A stretch of 64,000 nt of DNA from Clavulina sp. PMI_390 (Eukaryota; Basidiomycota; Agaricomycetes; Cantharellales; Hydnaceae), in NCBI GenBank assembly GCA_015039315.1, contig WIDE01000141.1, positions 1-64,000 of the forward strand, read 5' to 3'. Within the stretch, counting starts at the first letter, position 1. Every line of letters starts with the position of its first letter. A model generated the notes under the pieces. That model had not been told where the DNA came from. It saw only the letters and a list, made by a program, of their open reading frames with translations, and did not search any database. Positions 9,218-21,300 of this stretch are shown in pieces. Both the position numbers and the translations under genes were made by a program.

Positions 9218-12200
9218 GTTGGCGCAGATGATGTTCCTCTGTTCCTAGATCTGGTCACTGAACGGTATGAGTGCCCAACACTTTGGGTCTGGTCGCCGAG
9301 TTGCAAGGCTGGATGTGGAGGGCGCTGAGAAGGAGATACCACAAGAGGGGACTGCAATCAAATTCCCTGGGGTATAAGAGTCTTTCCAGAGGCCGTTCAT
9401 AGATGGTTGAAGTATTGCATCTAAAGCAAGCAGCAAGTGAAGCCCGTGCTGTAAGGCATCGGCCTGCTGGAGAGCGAGATTGACGATGCGACGCTCGAGC
9501 GAATAAACTTCTTCGATGTTGATCGAATAATTACAATAGATAGTTTGAGGGGGGTAGTCATCATTAATTGTTGCTAGATATATCCATGTCTGCAAGTACA
9601 CAGTGGAGTCGCCACAGATGCTTACAAAATGTCGCATGCAGATCCGCAGGTGAGCCATAAATCTCTTGGGTGACCTACTGACCACGAGTTTTTGGCAGAC
9701 CATGTGTTCCATTATTCGCCTCAGAAGCCGTGCGCCCTCGACGCGCAATCAAAACTGTTGAGCAATGCTGACAAGCAACGGCTGTATTTTGGCAAGATCT
9801 AGCGAGATACTGCGGCGTCTGGAGAACCATCAAACTATGCGATTCAAGCCCCTAGAAGCTGAGAAGCCCGCGGACCTTGCTCATGTGGCGCTGAGCCTGT
9901 CGTGCCGATAGCCCCGGTCACGCCACTAAGCAGTGCGAGTCCTCAAACGCAAGCCATACTAGCAGACAGAGTACAAAGTCCCGATTTATTGTTTCTTGGG
10001 ACAAATGTGGTGAGAAACTGGCCTTACACATATAGAGCTCCTGCGATGGGAGGGAAACTGGTGACGGGACGGTCACGTGATCGTTTGGTGCTGCTTGTCG
10101 CGCATTGCTTTCAGAGTCAACTTACGGAAGTCCGGCTGCATGGCAAGCAAGGACTCCATGACCAATCCTGAGATACAGGAACTACGCGGAAACGAACTCG
10201 GCGGCAATTGCATGTGGATGGCTTGAGCTAATTTAGACTTCCCTGCGGCGCACCATTGACCTCCCTCGACATGCGGCCGAGACGGGGCTCAGGACTGTCG
10301 CCAGCGGATGAAGGCTGCACTTTCGGGCGAATGAAGGTACGGGATACTTACTAAGCTCTGGATTGCGCGTTGTCTGCTGCAAGCCTGAAAAGAAAAGAAC
10401 CTTTTACCAGCTCTTCGCCTTAAGCGCTTCATGAGTGCCCATTGGGTGATCTGTGTACAATTCATGACAATCCACTGGAGAACAAGCAGGTGAATATCGA
10501 GCTGATGCAGTGCTTATGTAAATCGGATGGCGCGATATCAGGGTTCATGCGAAAAAGGGGACGCGTAAATAAGGACGAAGCCGCACGATGAAAATTGGCA
10601 AAAATAAGCTTCGCAACAATCGCAACCGAAGCTCACACCCTAAAACTCATTCGGGAAGACATCTAAGTCAAGGTGATACTTCGCTTGAATCGTACGTTAA
10701 TCAAAGACCTGTGATGGAATTAGTGTATGGAAACCATCCGTGGCATGAGGTACAAGGAGCTCGAGATTGACTCATGATCACCCAAACCCAGTTCCGGAAA
10801 ATCGCTCAACATGAGTGGAGAATGGAGAGGCATGTATGGCACATGGCCGGACAACAATGTCATCCTCATCTCGACAGCTGTCCATCAAGTGTACCGGCGG
10901 CGAAGTTTGGATGTTCGTTCTCAGAGGCGAGCACAAGCGCATGAGCTCATGACGCTTCACCCTGTCCGACCGGCGGTATAGGCATTCTCGATGGCGCGGA
11001 ACTGATGACTATTTTTTGATGACGGCCTCATCCGGTGATTAGGAATGTTATTTTGGGCCTACCGTCATTAGAAGGAGAAAGTTGTGTTCGAGAGAATGTG
11101 GGGGAAGATGTTTGGCTGATTTCCCACGTACTTTTCCTCAAAGATGACAACCACTCCGAGGGAATCGCTCCCCCCCCTCGCACTCAACGCCCAGTATTTG
11201 CTTGCAAGTCTCTAGGGCTCGCTCCTACGCATCACAGTCCGAAGTCTTGATTGCATCCCACCTTCTACTGTCCACACAGCTGATCTCTGATGCACCTACT
11301 CTGTCGATCTTGGCGACATGTCCCAAGCTTCTGTGTCAGTGATGTCTACATAACATCACGGCACCGGCACTGCGGGGCTGTTTCGAATACTGTACGCCCT
11401 AGAAGGCGCCCCGAAACCATTCAACAAAGCGGCTCCTCTGTCAAGCTGCAAGGCGGGCAACGAGCTAGGTACTTATCCTATCTACTATCGAACTCGAAGC
11501 CCTGGTTATGCTGAATCTCCCACTATTGTCCCCGAAGACAAGGCTTCGCGCCAAGCACTGACTCCGACGACCCATTGCATCACGGCGTACCCGCAGTGGG
11601 CAATCCTCAAGCTCCGGCCCTGCAACTTTCGTGAGTGAGCCTGTCATATTACCTAATCACGTACTGGATTGCACCGGTGTAGAGGATTCTCGATTCCTGA
11701 GCGAAAGAGAAACCCATCAGCATCTTATTTGTAGGTCCCCACAGATGCATTCATGCCGACAATGCTACATGATAATATGCAGGATCTCTAATCGTTCTAC
11801 TGTCGATGCGCCAGTCACCTGCAATGTCTCACTGGATGACCCTTAGGTCGATGGTATGGGGATTGTGATGTGGATCTCATCCTACTACGAAGAAATTCCC
11901 CAGCCAGCAAAGAGGTCATCCCCTCTATCACAGCCTACGACAAAGCTCGCTGCTCGCTGTCCAGCCCAATTGGGCCCAATTTTTATCCCACTCACGAAAA
12001 GGAACCGAAACATGCGACAATATGACACCATTTGGACCCCAGCAACAGTAATTTGTGCTCCTCGTATCTCAACTCGTCGTATGAATATTCGCGTAGCAAT
12101 CTCTGCCTCAGCCAATCTCAATAATATCGTAACGGCACATGGCGCACACCACTCCCCCATGTTACTCTCCACTTTCCACAAGACGGCCCATCTTCTTCTC

Positions 12201-13706
12201 GCGCCTAGTTTTCTTGGAAAGACATAGCAAACAGGTTCAGCGTGCCATCTCAAGACCGTCGCCCTCCTGCTTGCTTGCCCACTTGCCAATTCAATGACTG
12301 GTTTTTCGCGACTAGTTTACTTCTGGGCAACAAACTCAACACCTCACAATTTTACTCTTCTTTCACATCATTTCCCTCTCCTTCCTTCGTCTTCTGGCAT
12401 TCCATGCGTGCGTAGCAGGCTCTTTACGCCTGTGCATGTGGCAGTCCAACGTGGACTTCTCGTTCATCAATAACCTTCCAGTCCTCTGGCACTCACAATT
12501 CCCATTTCTGGAACACATGAACGTCAGGCACCAGATCCATGTATGTCCCTTCATCTCAGTCTTGAATGCAGAAAAGACCCTTTAAGCAGGCAAGCGTCGA
12601 GAGTCACCACCATCAAATATTGATGTCACACAGTCCATAGGCTTATAGCATGTGCTGCCGGCGTCATTGGCAATGTCTAGAATGAATGACCTGAACTCAA
12701 CTACATCCAGCGCCATGAAATGGTAGACCTGGATGGACATTGATGTTGTGATCCTGCTGGGGTGGCTGTAGGGTCCGGTCATCCGAAGGGTGATAGTAGT
12801 AAAACAAGAGGGCTGTGTGATTAGACCTGTGGGGAAAGATTGAGGGGGTCTAATCTGACTCGAAAGGATCGTCGTCGGGTTACGGTGTGGTGTGTTGAGT
12901 AGGATCTCCACGGAACTGGATGTATTCTGAAACACTGCCAAGGTTGGCACCACGACCGTACGGACAAGGGATATGATTAGACCGAGATTTTCTTTCTTGT
13001 CCTGCAGATAATAAAGATGTTTCAATTGATAAGACGGCGGTATTGAGCGAAGGCATGATCCCATCAAGAAGGCAACGCATCCACTTTATTGGTGGCTGTG
13101 AGAGCCACAGATGAAGCAGGTCCAAAAATGGGCGCTTAGGTGTCAGAGACACCTTGGCGGACGTTGAAGACGAGGCTCCAAGCCTGAGCAAGTATTAGAG
13201 AAAAGGGCAATAAATATTCTCAGTATTCTGGACAATTTCATGCTGAATGGTGGAGGCTGCAAGTGGCACGTGATGGGCTGAACAAAGTTCCCGCACCCTT
13301 ATTCAAGTGTTTCCCGTGCTCAACGTCGTCCCCCACAACGTCAGGAGTCCCGAATCCATCTTTAAAGAGCTCCAAACACTGCCTTGAGCTAATATCTTGC
13401 TGTTGTGGATTGTGGTTGCATCAAATTTTGCGTGTGAGACTGAATCTGACGGTGGTAGTCTTCATCAGAGTTGATAGTTGATGGCTGATGGACATCATCC
13501 GGGATCGTCCTCCATTCAGCAAGAGTCGATGACCGAGTTTCTTTTAAGTTTAGGCCCCATGGATGAGCATTCCTCGTCTGTTCTTCCGCCCCCCTTCCTC
13601 TTTTTTCCTTTTCTCTTTTCCCGTCAGTCGCAGGACCCGTCTGACCTAGTCTGCTCGACCCACTTGTCGCAAAGTCTCTCCAGCACCCTAGATTAGACAA
13701 TACCCA
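9218..13706. other. 4.5-kb gene-poor stretch
   Basis: No open frame here shows a recognisable domain, splice-supported continuation or codon pattern like the neighbouring genes. The longest candidates (minus 9245-9748, minus 11885-12289, minus 12582-13067, plus 11856-12227) overlap one another on opposite strands. I see no terminal repeats, transposase motifs or tRNA. The right end (13581 on) is the promoter of the next gene. The rest could hold a non-coding RNA or decayed sequence. Confidence 0.5.
13581..13622 (+). promoter_or_regulatory. pyrimidine-rich core promoter tract
   Basis: A nearly uninterrupted C/T run about 85-125 bases before the ATG at 13707. CT-rich blocks just upstream of the transcription start are typical of well expressed fungal genes, and none of comparable length lies elsewhere in the preceding 4 kb. 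Confidence 0.45.
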
Positions 13707-16205
13707 ATGGCCCCTACTGTGCACCACCATATTGTTGTTGGCAGGCACCATGCTGAGCGCGGGTTCGCTCTTTCCGAGCGTGACCTGTTCCCTCAGCCTC
13801 TGGAAGGCTCCTCATTCGTTCCTCGTCTTCTCGAGCCCGAGTCGCTCGCTGCTAGGGACACCGTTGTCGGTCGCAGCTCTTCGACCGACCCGGTTGCCCC
13901 CATCAACGGCCATACAAACACTGCAGCTATCGGCGCGATAGCTGGTGTCCTTGGTGGAGCATTGGTTATCTCATCCTGTAAGTGTCATCCGTCGTTCATC
14001 TCGGTTGTTCAACTGCATGTGTGTGTTCGAGGCGGTCTACTTACTCACTCACCGCCACTTTATCTTTCTCTTTCTCTTTCCTCCCTCGATCGTGTGCTGT
14101 TTTTTCTTCCAACAACAGGCTTCTTCCTCTGGCGTTGGTGGCAAGCAAAGAAGCAACCCCTCCAAACCTACGACCACTTTGGCGCTCACTCCGTCACCTC
14201 CGAGGTCGACAATCAGATGAGCAACGCAGACAGAGCTTCCGTCGACCCCTTCCGTGCCACGCACCGCTGGCAACCATCCACTGAGAACGCGAACCCTCAT
14301 TGGGTGCCGCAATTCCAACCGGCGACTTGGCAGAGGCCGCTTTCCCTCGTCTACAAGCACGAACGCCTCAACAGTCGCTCGACCGTCAACACATCGTCGT
14401 CGTCGGTAGATGAGACCACCGTGCCGGCGTGGGCCAAGACCCGCAAGGCGTCTAACCTATCCACGTCATCCATCCCCTCGCTTTCCGACTCGACCGATGC
14501 CAAGCCCGATCTGATTGCTAATGAAGCTACTTCGTCATACAAGTGGTCGTCCAAGGCCGCCATGCCTCCGGCCCCTCCTGCTGCTCACATTGCTGGAAAC
14601 CGGTCTGCTCCCACCCCCAAATCGTCCTCCGCCACTTCATCTCCTGCCCGCAGACCCGTCGCAGCTCCTCCAATCGAGGAACCTACTCCCGAGGCCGAGC
14701 CAGCAGCCGCCGCCCCAGCGCCTGTTACCACTGGTCGCAAGCGCAGCATTCGCACCAAGCGTTCGTCTGTCAAGCAAGTACCTGCTTCAGCGCGCCCAAC
14801 CGAGGTTGCTCCTCCTATGCCTCCCATGCCTCTCCCCGCCCCCGCACCAGTTGAGCAATCCGAACCTGTCGCCACAGTTGCCACTCCTGCTCCGACCACT
14901 GCTGCTCTTCTCGAGGAAGGCGAGGAGTTTGAAATCCCCGATTTCCATTACACTGTCCCCAATACCCCACGCTTTTCCTCATTGCCAAAGAGCCGTGCCG
15001 GTCCTACTTCGGGCGACGATGTCCCACTGGAAGATCAGGCACTCTTCCCTCCCACCCCGGCACACTACCTCAACTCGACCTCGCCTTACGCTCCCTACTC
15101 TGCCGTCACCCACGTCGAGGTCTCGCCTATGCCTCCTACCGCCATCTCTTCATCTTCCTCCTCTGGGTCACCATTCGAGGAAGGCCAGGACGCGCTCCCT
15201 TACCCCAGCCCATCCCAGGATCAACAGCTCCCTCACACCCCTCTCCCTCTCCCGCGTCTGGTCAAGGTCGTCGGCACATTCAAGCCCTCGCTCAATGACG
15301 AGATGGGCCTCACTCTCGGTGAGACCCTGCGCCTCCTGCACATCTTCCCCGATGACTGGTGCCTTGTGCAACGACTGCTTCCAGCGGGCAAGAGGGACGG
15401 TGAGGCCGTGAGCATGAAGCACCCTTCTGCAGCTCCTCTCGAGTCTGGTGCCGTCCCGATCCTGTGTCTTGCGGAAGTGCACACTGGATTCCCCGTCATG
15501 AAGCCGCTGATGAGCCCTCAGGTGCAGTCGGCAGGCGCTGCGTCCGCATCGTCTGGCGAAGGCTCCCTCGCGGCCCTCTCGCTCGCTTCGCTCGAGTCGG
15601 ATGAATCGCAAGAGTCCCAAGCCGCAAAGTCCTCCACCTCTGGTGCCTCGTCCAACCTGTCCAAGCAAACCGGCGCGTCGAGCGGCACTGATACGACTCA
15701 AGTATCGGAGCGCTCGCACTGGAGCTCAGCGACGACTGTGCTCGAGGGCAGCCTGACACCCGGGACGTCTCCGGGAATGAGCGATCGGAGCATGGGCGAG
15801 ATCCTGCGCGCGGTGAAGGGTCCTGTGGGGATGGGCGCGGGTATGAAGCCTGTTGGGAAGCACCATGACTTTGCCCCACCGCCATCCGCAGCGCTCTCCT
15901 CACCCGGCTCGTCCGTCGCGTCGTCCAACTCTGCTGTCTCTGGTGCATCGAGCAACGCTTCGGGCCAGTCACTCGTCGTCCCTGCCAACTTGCAGAGCAG
16001 CGGCTACATGCCTCTGATCCCTCGCAAGCTTGAACAGGTATCGCGCCCTGTGCACGCCCCGGGACCTCCGTTGTCCAAATCGGCCGCCTTCGCTGCGAAG
16101 ACGGTGCCGATGGCTGGTATGCGAAAAGCACCTGCTGGTGGTCTGGGCATGAGCATGCGGAATACAGCGCTGAGCTCAATGCTGGATAGGACAAGGGCTT
16201 CATAG
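13707..16205 (+). CDS. single-pass membrane protein with C-terminal SH3 domain (Fus1-like architecture)
   Basis: Two exons, 13707-13977 and 14119-16205, giving 785 residues. The N-terminal about 70 residues precede one helix (residues about 73-98: AAIGAIAGVLGGALVISS, interrupted by the intron, then CFFLWRWW). After the basic stop-transfer QAKKQ comes a long low-complexity Ser/Pro/Ala region. An SH3 domain lies at about residues 469-544: VVGTFKPSLNDEMGL, ETLRLLHIFPDDWCLV, then GAVPILCLAEVH, with an insertion of about 20 residues in its distal loop. A further Ser-rich tail follows, containing GYMPLIPRK. Helix plus SH3 recalls yeast Fus1, a cell-fusion scaffold; that role is inference from architecture, not shown. 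The 141-nt intron is a multiple of three with no in-frame stop, so intron retention would insert 47 residues into the helix without breaking the frame. Confidence 0.8.
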   Translation: MAPTVHHHIVVGRHHAERGFALSERDLFPQPLEGSSFVPRLLEPESLAARDTVVGRSSSTDPVAPINGHTNTAAIGAIAGVLGGALVISSCKCHPSFISVVQLHVCVRGGLLTHSPPLYLSLSLSSLDRVLFFLPTTGFFLWRWWQAKKQPLQTYDHFGAHSVTSEVDNQMSNADRASVDPFRATHRWQPSTENANPHWVPQFQPATWQRPLSLVYKHERLNSRSTVNTSSSSVDETTVPAWAKTRKASNLSTSSIPSLSDSTDAKPDLIANEATSSYKWSSKAAMPPAPPAAHIAGNRSAPTPKSSSATSSPARRPVAAPPIEEPTPEAEPAAAAPAPVTTGRKRSIRTKRSSVKQVPASARPTEVAPPMPPMPLPAPAPVEQSEPVATVATPAPTTAALLEEGEEFEIPDFHYTVPNTPRFSSLPKSRAGPTSGDDVPLEDQALFPPTPAHYLNSTSPYAPYSAVTHVEVSPMPPTAISSSSSSGSPFEEGQDALPYPSPSQDQQLPHTPLPLPRLVKVVGTFKPSLNDEMGLTLGETLRLLHIFPDDWCLVQRLLPAGKRDGEAVSMKHPSAAPLESGAVPILCLAEVHTGFPVMKPLMSPQVQSAGAASASSGEGSLAALSLASLESDESQESQAAKSSTSGASSNLSKQTGASSGTDTTQVSERSHWSSATTVLEGSLTPGTSPGMSDRSMGEILRAVKGPVGMGAGMKPVGKHHDFAPPPSAALSSPGSSVASSNSAVSGASSNASGQSLVVPANLQSSGYMPLIPRKLEQVSRPVHAPGPPLSKSAAFAAKTVPMAGMRKAPAGGLGMSMRNTALSSMLDRTRAS

Positions 16206-16882
16206 TTCTTATCCTCATCCTCCCTTGCTTTCGCTCTCGCTTTCTTCCCTCCTCTTGGGTGTTGGGTTGGTGGTTCCCTTAGGTTATTCCTCTTATTGTG
16301 TCTGCTGCAATCGTGATATGCCTCTCTAGCCTTGTCTTGTCTTGTCTCTCTCATGAAATTGTTTCTGCTCGCGCTGCGTTACCTCTCTTCACGCTCTTCA
16401 TTCATTCTTTTCGTTTGGTTTCCATCTCGGACCCCCCTTCATTCGTTCTTTTCCCTTTCTCTCTCCCCCTTTAATCCTCTTCTCATCGCTGGTGCGATCC
16501 CCTTGCGACTTTTTGTTGTACAACTCTTGTCTGTAGCTGTACTGAATCCGGCTTGATGCCAGCTTTTGGACTATGAATGTGGCAATACATTTTTATAGTC
16601 TCATTGCTCCACATAACCTGCCTGTCTGAGTCTGACGTGAAAAGAAAGAAAAGCCTCCATTTCCTATCCGACTGAGCACCGACATCGACACCAGCTGACC
16701 CTCACTCCAACTCTAGAGAAGATCTAGAAGAAGGCTGTTCGAGTCAGTTCAAGAGCACAGTTGTTCAAATGTGGGTCATCGGACTCGTCGCTTCTCAGAC
16801 TGTTCCCACGCCTTGCGCCTCTCTTCACCTCTCGTCTCTCCTCCCCCCCATTACCTCTCAACTGTTCTCGACCAAACCGACG
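16206..16882. other. 3' region of the SH3 gene and promoter of the FAHD gene
   Basis: Pyrimidine-rich over 16330-16480, consistent with 3' UTR followed by a promoter. An ATG at 16769 is in frame with the downstream gene and would add 38 residues; I prefer the start at 16883 because homologues begin close to it. Confidence 0.5.
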
Positions 16883-17948
16883 ATGGTGGCTACATTCGTG
16901 CGCACAGGCCGTAGCATTATTGCTATTGGGCGCAACTTTGCAGAGCACGCAAAAGAGCTCAACAATGCTGTCCCTACTGAGCCATTCTACTTCCTCAAGC
17001 CCACGAGCTCGTATGTCCCCAATGGAGGCAAGATTGAGATCCCAAGGGGTGTCGTGTGCCATCATGAAAGTGAGTCATCTCTACATGGCGGTAATAGCTT
17101 TACGTGGCCGAAGCTGAGTATTTTGTTCGTTACTTGCAGTTGAGCTTGGGGTCGTCATTGGCAAGGGCGGCCGAGATATCTCGGAGGGTGATGCCGACTC
17201 GCACGTCGCAGGCTACGGTAAGTTTATCTCTAAAGTTAGCTGTCGCCATCTTTCCTATGACGATGCTGTTTCTCGATGCTGATGCCTTGACTCGCGTGCT
17301 CGATAATAATAGCTCTGGCGATTGACATGACGGCGCGCAACATGCAAGACGTCGTGAAGAAGAAGGGCCTCCCCTGGTCTGCTGCCAAGGGCTTCGATAC
17401 CTTCACTCCTATCAGGTACGTCATATACCGTAGTTCTCGTTAGTGGTGTGACTATAGCTAACCCCATTCCCCACCACAAGCTCGCTCATCCCCAAGGCGG
17501 CCATCCATGACCCGCACAACGTGAACCTTTGGCTCAAGGTTTGCATTTCTCATGCTATCTCCAGAGAACCACTCTCCAATATCTCATATCCAATGTGCTT
17601 CTATATCTCTGTAGATTAACGGCGAGTTCAAGCAGAACGGCAATACCAAGGACATGATCTTTGGCATCCCGCAACTCATCAACCACATCTCATCTATCAT
17701 GAGTCTCCAAGTGCGTGCTTCCTTCCTCCTCTTAATACCTCTCAGCTTATTTGAACTTGGAATCCTTTACGTCACAATTGTAGGAGGGTGATTTGATCCT
17801 CACTGGTACTCCATCGGGCGTTGGTCCCGTCAATGCAGGCGACAAAATCACAGCTGGTGTCGCGAACCCTGATGCTCCCGACTCACCAGTCATGACGCTA
17901 GAGTTCGATGCCGTTGCACGCCCTGGAGGGTACCAATTCAAGCTGTAA
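16883..17948 (+). CDS. acylpyruvase / oxaloacetate decarboxylase, FAH family (FAHD1-like)
   Basis: Six exons: 16883-17069, 17140-17217, 17313-17415, 17481-17538, 17615-17710 and 17784-17948, giving 228 residues, a normal length for FAHD1/Fmp41 proteins. The start MVATFVRTGRSIIAIGRNFA matches the family N terminus; PFYFLKPTSS follows. Metal-binding residues are present: the two Glu of HEIELGVVIGKGG and the Asp of ALAIDMTARN. The C-terminal half has SLIPKAAIHDPHN, LKINGEFKQNG and the highly conserved DLILTGTPSGVGPV. The family hydrolyses acylpyruvates or decarboxylates oxaloacetate, usually in mitochondria. An in-frame ATG at 16769 could supply a longer leader, but that extension is not basic like a classical presequence. 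Confidence 0.9.
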
Positions 17949-18376
17949 GAGGTTGGTGTTTGCTCGGACTACACGACGGAAAGAGTGAAGGAGGTATCCC
18001 AACCCTTGTCTGTTCCCCACCACGTTTAGAAGGTCGGAGAAACTAGGACTCGATATGCTTGATTTGATCGATAATCTGAATCCACATTGATGGGAGCTTA
18101 GATAGAGTCGAGAACACTGGCGTGCAGTTCGTTTTGGTCACCTGCCTGCTATTACATGGTTGTTGTGTCCAGCCATCTATACATAAACTTTCAAGTACTT
18201 CGTCATCTATTCAGCTGCATTTCGGGAAAATCATTATCTTTCTGCATTGCTTGCAAATAATTCATTACCAGAACACCAAAGAAGTAAGGAAGGAAGGAGC
18301 GTCAAATAAGAAATACACTCAGATAGACCAGGTATAGCTACAACACGAATACATTGGTATGAAGTTGGATCCTTCA
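17949..18376. other. convergent 3' region
   Basis: Lies between the convergent stops of the FAHD gene (plus) and the SAPS gene (minus). It is AT-richer than its flanks and contains no coding signal; both polyadenylation regions must lie here. Confidence 0.5.
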
Positions 18377-21300
18377 TCACTCGCTTGGTTGTACGGCTGG
18401 AGTGGAAGTATCCGCTTCCGTACTGGCATCAGCGCTGGGAACAGCACTGCCTGGGGCCGCCGTATCATCGCCCTTCGGTGAAGACTCACTTACGGCAGTG
18501 TCAATCACAGGAGTATCAGGGACTTTACTCCCACCAGGACTACTTGAACCAGAGCCTTCTCCCGCCCCCGTAGCCACGCCAAGCACAGGCCCTGCTGTCC
18601 TCACGGGTGAATGTGTGCGTGAGCTCGATCGAGAATGTGCCGGAGACAGTGAGGGTGACCTCGATAGGACAAGCTTATCACCTTCACTCACAGACACCTT
18701 CCCGAATGACCGTTCCAAAAGAGACAGTGCGTTCGAGACGTGGGGGTTCTCACTTTCTTCATCGCCCTCGGCAGGATCAGTGGCAATTGACGAGGACGGC
18801 GAAGAGGCAGTGGAGCGAGCGCGGGCAAAGGAGAAGAAGTCGTTCACGGTAGACGATGGGGAGGGGTCAATATTTGTGAGGAGCGGGGAGGGAGTTGGTT
18901 TTGTGGAGGAGGTATCTTCGCCAGCGGCGACTGGCGAGGCTGAATGAGGAGAGGACGTTAACTCTGAAGGGGGCACAGAGTCTTCCAAAGTGGCAATCGT
19001 AATGGAGGGAGCAGCACCTGTAGGGTCTGCAGGGACTGGGGTGAATGATCCAAAACTATCATCAAAGCCGGCAAAGGTTGCGGCGGTAGCTTTCGGCGTT
19101 GGCGCGTCTTCGGGCTCATCTTCCAGGGGTGTTTCTGAAGTAGGAGTCCGAGCAGGCGGGGGCCACGAATCGTCAAAACCATCGTCAAAGTTTGAGCTCC
19201 AGGTAGGGGCCGCGCCAGACTGAGTCGAATTGGTGCTTGTCGTCCCACCATGAGACGGTACAAAAGCATCGTCACCAAAGCCTCCAAATCCATCTTGACT
19301 GGTGCTCACACTTGTGCCATCAGCACTCGTGCTCATAACGACCTCTAACCCTCCACCCTGGAAGTCCCCAAAGTCGTCATCATCGTCACCAAACCCAACA
19401 TCACCTGCTCCGCTGGCGAAGGTGAGTCCACCACTCTCAGAAGAAGAGGAAGTCCCAACGACAGGAATATTTGCAAAAGCATCATCGTCGTCATCACCAA
19501 AACCACCGAAAGAACCAGAGCTGGAACTGGCGGCCATGGCGCTCGTGGTGGGGAACGAAAATTCGTCTGAAAACTCATCGGCAAAGTTGTGTTGTGCCTC
19601 AGCAGGTACTTCAGAGCTGCTTTCGCTTTCGAATGGGCCAAAATCGTCCAGCTACAAAAAGAATCATAAATCGACGTCAGGTTCTGAGTGAATTGTTCAT
19701 ATATCATATTTGGGGAATGTACCTGAAGACCTATTGATCGGCCTCTGCTGTGAGTAGGGAAGTCGCCAAAGGAGTCCTACGTGCACCATGATAATCAGTT
19801 AGGGAGCTAGCAGCCTATAACTTAGCAGACCAGCTTACATCAAACGCAGCTCGTGCGCTTCCAGAGGAGGCCGATGCAGCACCTTGGCTAGGTATTGAAG
19901 GCCCCTCTTCAAACCACTTTGTGTCATCTTCTTCGTCGTCCGAGCTCCCTGAAGACCCAGGGGACGCAAAGCGGCCATTGCTAGAGCCGTTTATTTGTTG
20001 GCTGAGGTAGCTGGCGAACTGGGTGGATAGGCCACGATAAAGAGGTGATGAGGGTGAGCCCGGCGATTTGCCTGCTGCTCGATGAGAATTGGAAGAAGGG
20101 TGTCGCACCTCTGCTGAATGAGACCCCGACCCTGCTACCGCAGTCGGTGCTGATGACGACGCGCGACGCCTCTCCAGTTCCTCCTCTTCATCTTCGTTCA
20201 CCGCGGCAAAGACCACGTTCTGCCTCGGCTTATTCGACGCTGACTGGCCCATGCTTGCGCTTGTGGGTGATTGCCCTGGCGTCAAGCTTGCAGGTATCTC
20301 GTCAACATTCAGGCTCCCGGGCCGGCTTCCGATTGCACTTTCCGACGGAACACGAGGAAGCGATGTCACGCTTGGCTTCCCACCTCCCAGGGTACTCGAG
20401 TCTCGAGCTTTGGTCTCTTTGAATCGCCCAGAGACGTAGAGGTCCCATTGAGGTTGAGGGCAGTACTTGGCGAGAATCGACACCAGATCTGGCGGGTAAA
20501 CAGATAGTGCAGAAATGACGTCCTCAGAGATGAGGGTGAGATGGCCCATATACGCCAGCCGAACGCCTTTGCGACCTTCACTATCAGTATAAGGGAAATA
20601 TTAGTCAAAAAGACATAGCGTAATCCAAAAATAGAATAACTCCTCACGTTGCCTTATCGCAAAGAGCTTGGGCCTCAAGAATCCGATCAGCCAGTCGTGC
20701 ATCTCGGAAGAGGGAGATAATGAGTTCGCGGTTGTGTGGCTTGTCTACTCTCCCTGTCATAAGTTGGTGCAATAGATCGTACACTACGTTGTGTAAGAAG
20801 TTGTTCATCGGGAACCCAAAAAATAGATCCTGGAACCAATCCATAATCAGTTCACGGTACGGATCTAAGCCCATATTCATCTTAGAAGGTCTACTCACCA
20901 GCATAGTCGTTAGGACATCTAGCTTGAGCATTCCCTTTCTGAACAGCTCTCCTGGGGGCGCAGGCAAGTTCTCAGGCTCCTCTGTTACCCCTTCGGCGGG
21001 CTGCTCGATGGATTCGGTCATGACAGCCGCAAGCACGGTCGAATCCTCCATGATGGTCGTTGAGGTGATCGAAGCAGCGAGAGGGGCTTCAGGAGAGTCG
21101 GTGGGAGACGGGTCGCCAAATGGATCGATATCTTCCTCCTCCACAACACCAGTGGCAGCCGCGGTGTCGGTTCCTGGTGCCACAGTCTCGTCAGATACAT
21201 TGGGAAGCGAGATTGATTGGGCATATGGGCTGGGTCGAGGACTTGGGACGGCGAAAGGAGCAGGAGGGAGAGGTTCTCTGGTAGGCTGGGGCGAGCTGGG

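Noticed and set aside
9245..9748. Minus-strand frame of 167 codons upstream of the DUF3533 gene
   Set aside because: It begins at TTG, has no family motif, and the DUF3533 gene already has a good ATG at 9217. Likely chance.
11856..12289. Overlapping open frames of 123 (plus) and 134 (minus) codons
   Set aside because: They occupy the same DNA on opposite strands; neither shows domains or splice continuity, so neither could be chosen over the other.
12582..13191. Two overlapping minus-strand frames (161 and 103 codons)
   Set aside because: No recognisable domain and no convincing join between them. Kept only as a possible coding piece in the findings.
14515..15411. Long plus-strand frame of 298 codons inside the SH3 gene
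   Set aside because: Leu/Pro/Arg-rich shadow of the real frame; the SH3 frame carries the helix and domain.
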